From Neobacillus muris (lineage in GTDB: Bacteria > Bacillota > Bacilli > Bacillales > Cytobacillaceae), in contig NZ_CALPDF010000045.1 in the NCBI RefSeq assembly GCF_943193175.1, positions 1-36,974 of the forward strand: DNA of 36,974 bases, given 5' to 3'. Below, piece after piece: positions 1 to 6,177 of this stretch. Both the position numbers and the translations under genes were made by a program. Positions within the stretch are counted from its first letter, which is position 1; every line of letters begins with the position of its first letter. The notes under the pieces are model-generated. The model was not told where the DNA came from, made no database searches, and was given only the letters and a program-made list of their open reading frames with translations.

Positions 1-27
1 GACGTCTCTTTCAGATAATGAAAAGAA

Positions 28-50
28 GAGTGTCGACTGAGTCAACACTC
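28..50 (-). terminator. Second hairpin downstream of the Nramp-like gene
   Basis: On the minus strand there is a stem of ten base pairs (one G-T wobble) closing a three-base loop. It is followed by a short, interrupted T-rich stretch (CTTCTTTTC). It lies just past the stronger terminator at 71-94, so it probably acts as a back-up terminator or serves a gene outside the window. Confidence 0.5.
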
Positions 51-70
51 TACGCGACTGCCCGTCGCAC

Positions 71-94
71 AAAAAGCCAGGCAACAGCCTGGCT
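71..94 (-). terminator. Rho-independent terminator of the Nramp-like gene
   Basis: The minus strand shows a perfect eight-base-pair stem (AGCCAGGC / GCCTGGCT) with a four-base loop, followed by a run of T. It starts about 18 bases past the stop codon of the transporter gene. Confidence 0.85.
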
Positions 95-111
95 AGATCC
101 TTATTCCACAC

Positions 112-1374
112 CTAAAACAAATTCATCAATTCATTCACAGCCAGAACGATAAACAGCAAAATACTGACAGCCAGACCAACATTGGACCACTTCTGGCCAC
201 GATCAATAGCCCCCACGTACTTTTTCTTATTTAATAAATAGAGCAGCGTAATCGCCAGAAACGGCATAAAAATGGCACCCAATGCCCCGTAAGCAATAAT
301 CAACGCAACTGGCTTCCCGATAATATGCAAAAGCATCGGCGGGAACGTCAGCCATAAAACATAGAAGCGGTAAGCCTTCGACTTGCTCAACTCCTCATTC
401 GGAATACGTTGATGGCGGACCGTCCGGATAAAATCAGCAAACAAATAAGGAACCCCATTCCAAACACCCAGAACCGAAGTAAACGAAGCCGCCCAAAATC
501 CAACCAAAAACAAATACCGGACCGCTGGATGCAGCTCATTCCCCAAAATACCCGCAAAATCAACGAGCCCTTTTTCTCCGCTAATCGTGACATCCGTCCC
601 AAACAATAGGCCCGCCCCTAAAACCAGCAAAGAAATTGTAAACAATGCCGTCACAAAATAGGCAACAGCCGAATCATAACGGACCGCCGAAAGAAACGAC
701 GAACCCTTCCATTTATTCTCCTCCAGCCAATACCCATAAGAAGCCATCGTCAACGAACCCCCGACACCGCCAATCAAACCGAGCGCATAAATCAACGAGC
801 CCTTCGGAAGAGCCGGCACCGCGGTTCCCATCACATCCCCTAGCTGCGGGAGAACCAAAATAGCCGCTCCCACCACCGTAATAAACATAATTCCAATCAG
901 GATATTCATCACATGCTCAAACCGCTTATACTGGCCAGACCAGACCAATACCAAGCCGAGAATCCCATGGATGATCGCCCACGCCGTTAAAGAAAGCTGA
1001 GGAAACAAGGCTGAGGCCGCCAGCGCGCAAGAAGCCGTGCCTGCTGCGCCATACACAAATCCCCAAATCACCGAATACACCCCAAAATAGCCAGTGGCCC
1101 ATTTCCCCATCAGATGCCAGCCCTCTAAAATCGTTTTCCCGCTGATTAAATGCCAGCGGCCTACCCCTTCATTTAAAACGAACTTCAAAATGGCCCCAAT
1201 CATAATCGCCCAAAGGAACACTAAACCATAATTGGTCCCTGCCACAAGGGCGGCAACCAAGTCACCAGCACCTACCCCTGTTGCGGCAACGATCAAGCCT
1301 GGTCCAATGATTGAAGTCTTTTTTACCCCAGCCGGCTGATCTAATGTTGTGTGAAGCTGTCTCTCCTCTTTCAT
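112..1374 (-). CDS. Atypical Nramp-family membrane transporter
   Basis: A 420-residue polytopic membrane protein with about eleven hydrophobic segments. It aligns with the Nramp (SLC11/MntH) fold: GPG at residues 24-26 opens the first helix. In MntH-type proteins this helix carries the DPGN metal-binding motif, but here the aligned residues read GAGD (35-38). The second motif, MPH in helix six, reads MAS within TMASYGYW near residue 210. Known family members that keep DPGN and MPH carry Mn2+ or Fe2+. Loss of Asp, Asn and His ligands makes the usual substrate unlikely, and I do not know the true one. The gene stands alone, with its own putative -10 (TATAAT, 1433-1438), a cre-like site and a terminator at both sides. 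The ATG start has a GGGG-type Shine-Dalgarno region just upstream. Confidence 0.8.
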   Translation of the reverse strand: MKEERQLHTTLDQPAGVKKTSIIGPGLIVAATGVGAGDLVAALVAGTNYGLVFLWAIMIGAILKFVLNEGVGRWHLISGKTILEGWHLMGKWATGYFGVYSVIWGFVYGAAGTASCALAASALFPQLSLTAWAIIHGILGLVLVWSGQYKRFEHVMNILIGIMFITVVGAAILVLPQLGDVMGTAVPALPKGSLIYALGLIGGVGGSLTMASYGYWLEENKWKGSSFLSAVRYDSAVAYFVTALFTISLLVLGAGLLFGTDVTISGEKGLVDFAGILGNELHPAVRYLFLVGFWAASFTSVLGVWNGVPYLFADFIRTVRHQRIPNEELSKSKAYRFYVLWLTFPPMLLHIIGKPVALIIAYGALGAIFMPFLAITLLYLLNKKKYVGAIDRGQKWSNVGLAVSILLFIVLAVNELMNLF

Positions 1375-1398
1375 CTTTTACCCCTCTCTCTGTTCAAC

Positions 1399-1413
1399 AG
1401 GAAGCGTTTGCAA
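1399..1413 (-). promoter_or_regulatory. cre-like site (CcpA) in the leader of the Nramp-like gene
   Basis: The minus-strand 15-mer TTGCAAACGCTTCCT fits the relaxed catabolite-responsive element WTGNAANCGNWNNCW at every position, but the stricter TGWAANCGNTNWCA with three mismatches. It lies about 20 bases past a TATAAT -10 box (1433-1438), where bound CcpA would block transcription. The -35 box is not clear. Carbon control is an inference. Confidence 0.4.
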
Positions 1414-1493
1414 TTATTTTAATATTATAATTATTATACTAACTGGCTATTATTTCAAGCAGCCAGCTTAAATAAACAAAATTTTCCCAATAT

Positions 1494-1520
1494 GAAAAGA
1501 GCCAGACATCCGCCTGGCTC
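1494..1520 (-). terminator. Terminator after spoIID
   Basis: The minus strand has a seven-base-pair stem (GAGCCAG / CTGGCTC), an eight-base loop and TTTT directly after the stem. It begins 13 bases past the spoIID stop and separates spoIID from the transporter gene. Confidence 0.75.
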
Positions 1521-1532
1521 CAGCTATCCCAT

Positions 1533-2561
1533 CTATTTTTGCGCCGTAATCGTCGCCAGCATGCTGTCTGCCTGCGAAACCTCGACGCCCTTGTAATAGT
1601 ACTTCACGATTTCCTGATAGTTCTTGCCTTCCTCAGCCATCCCATTGGCGCCATATTGGCTCATGCCAACCCCGTGGCCGTTTCCCTTCGTGGCAATGAC
1701 AATATTGCTGCCTTTCAGCTGCCACGAAAAGTCGGAGGACATTAAATCGAGCTTATCTCGGATTTCTTTGCCGGTTAACACTTTTCCATTGAAATCAACC
1801 TTGGCCACCCGTTTGCCGGCGGTGCGCTCGGTGATTTCGCCAATCTCGCCGTTCGAGCCAATTTTTACACCTAATCGTGTCTCAAACTCTTTCACCGTTA
1901 TCACTTTTTGATTACTGAACTTGGGTGAATTTTTGTCCCATGGGCTGGAGACACTTCGTAAATAAGGGAAGCTCCCGGACCAGTAATCCTCGGAGTTTTC
2001 CGTATAGCCATTGCTCGTCGAAAAAAACAGGGCGTTGATAGGCTTGCCTTCATAGGTGATAATTTGTCCGCTGGTTGCCTGTACTGCCTCTACGATCTTC
2101 TTCTTTTTCCAATCATAATCCTTCCCCCATGCTTTCCGCTGTTCCGCATCATTCATGTAAACCTGATGGATTTGCGTATCGGTCACCTGCGAGCCTTCCG
2201 GTGCGCCCATGGTGTCTTTGTTCACCAATCGATTGACGATATAGGTTCTCGCGGTCAGCGCCTGGGCCTTCAGTGCCTCCGGATTGAAGTCCGCCGGCAT
2301 CTCGGCTGCGACCACGCCAACCAAATAATCCTCCAGCTTCACTTTTTCAATTTGTTTCTGGGCGGAACGGAACACAGCTACCTCAAGTGCCGGGTCCGCG
2401 GATGCAGTGGGTGAAACCGCTGCTGGGGCCTTGTTCAGGTCCTCTCCAAGCTTTCCGCTCGCTTTGTGATCGGAGAACGGGATGACCAGAATGGCGGGAA
2501 TCATCAACGTTAAGGCAATAACAAATGCAGCTGCTGCGATGAATGGGTTGAATTTTTTCAT
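1533..2561 (-). CDS. spoIID: Stage II sporulation protein D (lytic transglycosylase)
   Basis: A 342-residue membrane-anchored enzyme of the SpoIID family. In sporulation SpoIID acts with SpoIIM and SpoIIP in the mother cell, cutting denuded glycan strands so that the mother-cell membrane can engulf the forespore. The N-terminal hydrophobic anchor spans residues 7-29. The conserved VVAAEMP segment places the catalytic glutamate at E87, the counterpart of E88 in B. subtilis. The C-terminal GHGVGMSQYGA motif typical of the family is intact near residue 295. Length and start (ATG with GGAGG upstream) are normal. It follows murA as in B. subtilis, but no spoIIQ follows; the next gene is the Nramp-like transporter. 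Confidence 0.96.
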   Translation of the reverse strand: MKKFNPFIAAAAFVIALTLMIPAILVIPFSDHKASGKLGEDLNKAPAAVSPTASADPALEVAVFRSAQKQIEKVKLEDYLVGVVAAEMPADFNPEALKAQALTARTYIVNRLVNKDTMGAPEGSQVTDTQIHQVYMNDAEQRKAWGKDYDWKKKKIVEAVQATSGQIITYEGKPINALFFSTSNGYTENSEDYWSGSFPYLRSVSSPWDKNSPKFSNQKVITVKEFETRLGVKIGSNGEIGEITERTAGKRVAKVDFNGKVLTGKEIRDKLDLMSSDFSWQLKGSNIVIATKGNGHGVGMSQYGANGMAEEGKNYQEIVKYYYKGVEVSQADSMLATITAQK

Positions 2562-2623
2562 GAGTGTGCCTCCAGTATGTCATTTTACAGCCGGCTTTTG
2601 CTGCCGGTTGTCTGTCTCTTTAA

Positions 2624-2653
2624 AACATATGGAGGCGGACAAGCATTTATTAC
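2624..2653 (-). promoter_or_regulatory. SigE-type promoter of spoIID
   Basis: The minus strand reads GTAATA (2648-2653), a 16-base spacer, then CATATGTT (2624-2631). This resembles the mother-cell SigE consensus (ATA-type -35, CATA-type -10). B. subtilis spoIID is a classical SigE gene. The site sits about 60 bases before the spoIID start and after the murA terminator. Confidence 0.6.
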
Positions 2654-2692
2654 AGAAATTTTTTAAGGCCATTTTAAGCAAACAGCGGCATA

Positions 2693-2726
2693 ATAAAATA
2701 AAAACAGGACCCGTTGCCAGGCCCCG
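2693..2726 (-). terminator. Terminator after murA
   Basis: The minus strand has an imperfect eight-base-pair, GC-rich stem with wobble pairs (2719-2726 with 2705-2712), a six-base loop, then TTTTTATTTT. It ends the ywzB-ywmB-murA unit before the spoIID promoter. Confidence 0.6.
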
Positions 2727-2762
2727 CTGCTTTGGTTGTTGTATTCATTCTTTTGCTAAAAA

Positions 2763-4076
2763 TTATGCATTCATGTCTGATACGAATTTAGGCATGCCGA
2801 TGAAAAGTTCTTCATCTTGCTCCTTCACGCGCTCGATGTCGGCACCTAATCCCGCCAGCTTCTGGTGGAAGTTCACGTAGCCGCGGTCTAAGTGCTTGAG
2901 CTCCGTCACGCGTGTTACACCTTCAGCAACTAGCCCGGTTAAAATCAAGGCAGCCGCAGCGCGAAGATCCGTTGCTGAAACTTCAGCCCCCTGCAGGTTA
3001 GAAGGACCGTTTAGGATAACGGAACGCCCTTCGATTTTAATATCGGCATTCATGCGGCGGAATTCTTCCACATGCATGAAGCGATTTTCAAATACCGTTT
3101 CGGTAATCATCGATGTGCCTTGTGCTCGAAGCAATAAGGCCATCATCTGCGATTGCATATCAGTGGGGAAGCCTGGATGCGGCATCGTCTTGATATCAAC
3201 TGCCTTCAAACGGTCCGGTCCAATGACACGGACGCCATCCTCTTCCTCAATAATTGTGACACCCATCTCCTCCATTTTGGCAATCAATGAAGAAAGATGC
3301 TCTGGAACGGCCCCGCGAACAAGGACATTTCCGCCTGTAATTGCAGCAGCCACCATGAAAGTACCTGCTTCAATCCGGTCCGGAATGATCGTATGCTCGA
3401 CACCGAATAAGACATCCACACCTTCAATGCGAATCGTGCCGGTACCGGCTCCTTTTACTTTGCCGCCCATTTTATTCAAGAAATTGGCCAGGTCAACAAT
3501 CTCTGGCTCTTTTGCAGCATTTTCTATGATCGTTGTTCCCTTTGCAAGAGAAGCCGCCATCATAATGTTTTCCGTTGCTCCAACACTTGGGAAATCCAAG
3601 TAGATTTTAGCTCCACGCAAGCGGCCGTCAACCTCCGCTTCGATAAAGCCATTTCCGACCTTGACCGTTGCACCCATGGCTTCAAAGCCCTTTAAATGCT
3701 GGTCGATCGGACGGGATCCAATCGCACAGCCGCCTGGGAGCGCTACTCGGGCACGGCCGTTTCTAGCTAATAATGATCCCATAACAAGTACTGACGCGCG
3801 CATTTTTCGAACATATTCGAACGGCGCTTCTTCACGTAACACTCTAGATGCATCAACAACAACGGTGTTATGATTAAAAGCTACGTCTGCGTTTAGGTAA
3901 CGTAAGACTTCATTTATTGTGTATACATCGGAGAGTGTAGGTACATCATAAATTACACTTTTTCCATCACTTGCTAATAATGTTGCAGCGATAACAGGCA
4001 GGACGGCATTTTTTGCGCCTTCTACTTTAACCGTTCCTTGGAGCCTTTGTCCGCCGCGGACGATGATCTTTTCCAA
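2763..4076 (-). CDS. murA: UDP-N-acetylglucosamine 1-carboxyvinyltransferase (MurA)
   Basis: This 437-residue cytosolic enzyme transfers enolpyruvate from phosphoenolpyruvate to UDP-GlcNAc, the first committed step of peptidoglycan synthesis and the target of fosfomycin. K22-N23 in the EGAKN motif and the active-site cysteine C117 in PGGCAIG are present, as is the HPGFPTDMQ segment. The length is normal. The start is TTG with a strong GGAGGGG site; no ATG fits better. Its place between ywmB and spoIID matches the B. subtilis murAA locus, so this is probably the essential paralog rather than murAB. Confidence 0.97.
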   Translation of the reverse strand: MEKIIVRGGQRLQGTVKVEGAKNAVLPVIAATLLASDGKSVIYDVPTLSDVYTINEVLRYLNADVAFNHNTVVVDASRVLREEAPFEYVRKMRASVLVMGSLLARNGRARVALPGGCAIGSRPIDQHLKGFEAMGATVKVGNGFIEAEVDGRLRGAKIYLDFPSVGATENIMMAASLAKGTTIIENAAKEPEIVDLANFLNKMGGKVKGAGTGTIRIEGVDVLFGVEHTIIPDRIEAGTFMVAAAITGGNVLVRGAVPEHLSSLIAKMEEMGVTIIEEEDGVRVIGPDRLKAVDIKTMPHPGFPTDMQSQMMALLLRAQGTSMITETVFENRFMHVEEFRRMNADIKIEGRSVILNGPSNLQGAEVSATDLRAAAALILTGLVAEGVTRVTELKHLDRGYVNFHQKLAGLGADIERVKEQDEELFIGMPKFVSDMNA

Positions 4077-4108
4077 GAGTATTCCCCTCCGCGTCCATTT
4101 TCTCTATA

Positions 4109-4927
4109 TTAATATTCAATCGTTATGATAGGTGTGCCAACTACAACGGTAGTCTCTCCGCCCAATCCTTCGGAGCGTAAGCCAATTTGCAGGTTCATGT
4201 TACTTTTTTTCGTACCAATCGAGTCGGAAAACATCGGGGACGCGGCTGAAACAGACATGAACGTCTCCTCTTTTAACGCTTCGATTTCTGTTGCCTTAAA
4301 TCCAGTGAGTAAATCCCCTGCTTTCTCTGCTAAAGCCCTATCCACAATCGTATCACTGTAAAACCCTTTCATACAAGAAAAAACTGTAGGATTTTCTCGA
4401 AATATGTCATTGTGCCTATTCTCAAATTCACTTGATTTGAAAAAGGCTTCGGAAGCCTTGTTCCACTGTTCTCCACTGACTCGATAAACAGTATACGCAG
4501 TAAGTGGTTGTTTTGTGTGGGTTGCCATGATTTGAAGCATTTCATTGTGGTGGTTCGAAGTTGGAGATACTGCTGTCAGTTCCCATGATTCGGCTGTGTT
4601 TTTCTCGGTCCATTGCCAATCAGGAAACTTTTTCTTAAGCGTTTCTGCGTATTCCTTCACATCGTCTTCACTTTTGAAGTCTGTCGCTTGTTCTCTTGCA
4701 TAATATGTCCATTCCTGGAGCAAAATATTTTCGGCATCAAATACCTCACTTATTTTTGCTAAGTCCTGGGCATTTTTTTGAAAAAAAGACCTGCTGACGC
4801 TATCCGTTTTTTCTGCAAGAGGCTGTTCCAGACTGCTGCCTGCCTCAGTGGTTTTATTCCCAATAACAACCAAACAAAAACAAAACAAGATTATGGCATA
4901 TAAATATGTCTCTCGGTTCTTTTTCAT
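4109..4927 (-). CDS. ywmB: YwmB-family secreted protein
   Basis: A 272-residue protein with an N-terminal hydrophobic segment (about residues 9-24) that looks like a signal peptide or anchor. The remaining 240 residues are soluble and probably lie outside the membrane. Sequence character and position directly upstream of murA match YwmB of B. subtilis, whose C-terminal fold has been classed as TATA-box-binding-protein-like. Its biochemical role is unknown to me; the conserved link with murA and spoIID suggests an envelope or sporulation task. The start ATG has GGGGGAG upstream, and a small GAAA-loop hairpin (4949-4964) lies just before that site. Confidence 0.85.
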   Translation of the reverse strand: MKKNRETYLYAIILFCFCLVVIGNKTTEAGSSLEQPLAEKTDSVSRSFFQKNAQDLAKISEVFDAENILLQEWTYYAREQATDFKSEDDVKEYAETLKKKFPDWQWTEKNTAESWELTAVSPTSNHHNEMLQIMATHTKQPLTAYTVYRVSGEQWNKASEAFFKSSEFENRHNDIFRENPTVFSCMKGFYSDTIVDRALAEKAGDLLTGFKATEIEALKEETFMSVSAASPMFSDSIGTKKSNMNLQIGLRSEGLGGETTVVVGTPIITIEY

Positions 4928-5148
4928 TGTCTCTTCTCCCCCTTACTACCATTGTTTCCAATGGAGCAGGGAGCATACTTGGGAATTGTCGTCACTTTTT
5001 GACAACCCCGGGACATTTTATGCCAACCTTGTTTATGTTTGAGCAAAGCTTCGGTTTTTAAATGATCTATGTTCGTTCGTGTTTCATTTTTGTGTTCATC
5101 ACAGTTGTTAAATTTAGCACAAACTTGATTGTACTCAATTTTTCCCAA
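4924..5148 (-). CDS. Questionable small ORF upstream of ywmB
   Basis: An open frame of 74 codons fills most of the gap between ywzB and ywmB, and its TGA overlaps the ywmB ATG (ATGA). The product is polar, with no hydrophobic segment and no domain that I recognise. No good ribosome-binding site precedes its ATG, and its last codons are simply the ywmB ribosome-binding region. B. subtilis has a small gene, ywmA, at the same place, but I cannot show homology. It may be an untranslated leader. Confidence 0.2.
   Translation of the reverse strand: MGKIEYNQVCAKFNNCDEHKNETRTNIDHLKTEALLKHKQGWHKMSRGCQKVTTIPKYAPCSIGNNGSKGEKRQ
4949..4964 (-). other. GNRA-type hairpin next to the ywmB ribosome-binding site
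   Basis: The minus strand shows CCATTG-GAAA-CAATGG, a perfect six-base-pair stem with a GAAA tetraloop. It ends seven bases before the GGGGGAG site of ywmB, so it could stabilise the messenger 5' region or affect initiation. No partner structure was found. Confidence 0.4.
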
Positions 5149-5156
5149 ATTGGGAA
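5142..5156. promoter_or_regulatory. 15-bp palindrome, operator candidate
   Basis: TTCCCAA-N-TTGGGAA is a perfect inverted repeat with a one-base centre, 36 bases past the ywzB stop. A half-site, TTCCCAA, recurs closer to ywmB near 4977-4983. I cannot assign a regulator. Confidence 0.35.
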
Positions 5157-5190
5157 CATGTACGAGGAACTAAATTTTTTCCAATTGTAT

Positions 5191-5424
5191 TTACTGCAAT
5201 AGGAGTGGCAGCTGCTGCGACCATTGCAGGTAGTCTAGGAAAAAGTTACTAACACTTGATCCAATTACTATGGATAGCAATATATAGAGCATCCTTGCTT
5301 GAAATATATGGTTCGGGCGCAGCAGTTTGTCCAAACGGATCGCTTGCAGCGCCCACCAGGAAATCCCTATAAACAATAGATGCGAAAGAATGCTAATTAA
5401 GGCAATTTGTCCAAAGTCCTCCAT
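5191..5424 (-). CDS. ywzB: DUF1146 membrane protein (YwzB-like)
   Basis: A small membrane protein of 77 residues with two hydrophobic helices (about residues 5-25 and 40-62), matching the DUF1146 family in size and in the RLDKLL segment between helices. The open frame continues ten codons upstream, but the internal ATG at 5424 has AAGGAG at ideal distance, so I use it. In B. subtilis ywzB follows atpC and leads the ywmA-ywmB-murAA-spoIID group. Here a two-component system replaces the ATP synthase genes upstream. Function unknown. Confidence 0.85.
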   Translation of the reverse strand: MEDFGQIALISILSHLLFIGISWWALQAIRLDKLLRPNHIFQARMLYILLSIVIGSSVSNFFLDYLQWSQQLPLLLQ

Positions 5425-5504
5425 ACGCCCGTCTCCTTTTTGACTTGTGTCCATAACATTCTACCATACAGACGGATTACTCTTCGAAAAGTTTCGTGAA
5501 TATT

Positions 5505-5519
5505 TATTTTCAGAAAATT
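5505..5519 (-). promoter_or_regulatory. CodY-box-like site upstream of ywzB
   Basis: The minus strand reads AATTTTCTGAAAATA, which matches the CodY consensus AATTTTCWGAAAATT at 14 of 15 positions. It lies between the response-regulator gene and ywzB and overlaps the -10 of a candidate promoter. Binding there would repress ywzB and possibly the murA group when branched-chain amino acids and GTP are plentiful (inference). Confidence 0.5.
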
Positions 5520-5546
5520 AAAAGTGAAGTGTTCCGCGCTAATCAA
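5517..5546 (-). promoter_or_regulatory. Candidate SigA promoter for ywzB-ywmB-murA
   Basis: TTGATT (5541-5546), an 18-base spacer and TTTAAT (5517-5522) on the minus strand. The -35 overlaps the end of the response-regulator gene. The match is moderate; read-through from the kinase operon is the alternative, since no terminator follows the regulator gene. Confidence 0.35.
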
Positions 5547-6177
5547 GCAGATTCATTTCCTTCACTTTGATAACAGCCTCAACCCGGGTTTGAACGCCCA
5601 GCTTTTGAAACAGGCTGGTTAGGCTGTACTCCAAAGAACGCTGTCCCATGTATAGTACCTGGGCAATTTCCTTATTCGTCTTCCCCTTTACCAATTCCTT
5701 TACGATGGCTTGTTCCTTTTCAGTTAAGACGATCCTTTCCTGTGCCGGTTCTTTATGCTCCACATATCGGCCATTAAGATAGATTTCCTTTAACATAGCG
5801 AAGGGCAGTACCACTTCTTGATGAAGCGCACAGCGGATCGCTCTTATGAGTTTATCTCTGGTAGCTGTCTTTGAAATAAACCCGACAGCGCCCGATTCCA
5901 TCAGCAAATCAAAATGGGTGATGATATCATACCCTGTATAAATAAGAATGTTTGCCTCAGGCACAATTTTAAGAACATGTTTTGCTAATTCAAACCCATC
6001 GATTTCCGGCATTTGCAGGTCAAAAATCATCACATCAAATTTCTGAGTCTTGACCCGCTCTATTGCCAGCTTACTGGATGTCTCAATTTGAACTTTCATG
6101 TCCGGTTCCTTCTCAATAATGAGTTTGGTTCCTTCGACCACTAGAGGATGGTCATCTACAAGCAGTATTTCAATCAT
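5539..6177 (-). CDS. NarL/LuxR-family response regulator
   Basis: A 212-residue two-domain regulator. Residues 1-120 form a receiver with the acidic pair D8-D9, the phosphoacceptor D53 (FDLQMP) and the conserved lysine in SKTA near 104. Residues 147-207 form a LuxR-type helix-turn-helix (LTEKEQAIVKELVKGKTNKEIAQ), but the recognition helix region (MGQRSLEYSLTSLFQKLGV) differs from the common ENTVKNHV type. The ComA/NarL class fits best. It overlaps the kinase gene by four bases, so the two are translationally coupled partners. Target genes are unknown; the setting between sigD and the ywzB group gives no clear hint. Confidence 0.92.
   Translation of the reverse strand: MIEILLVDDHPLVVEGTKLIIEKEPDMKVQIETSSKLAIERVKTQKFDVMIFDLQMPEIDGFELAKHVLKIVPEANILIYTGYDIITHFDLLMESGAVGFISKTATRDKLIRAIRCALHQEVVLPFAMLKEIYLNGRYVEHKEPAQERIVLTEKEQAIVKELVKGKTNKEIAQVLYMGQRSLEYSLTSLFQKLGVQTRVEAVIKVKEMNLLD

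Noticed and set aside
2896..3603. Long plus-strand ORF of 235 codons opposite murA
   Set aside because: It is antisense to a certain gene, serine/proline-biased with no domain, and lacks a ribosome-binding site. Other plus-strand ORFs (for example 13749-14312 opposite flhA and 2064-2414 opposite spoIID) were left out for the same reason.
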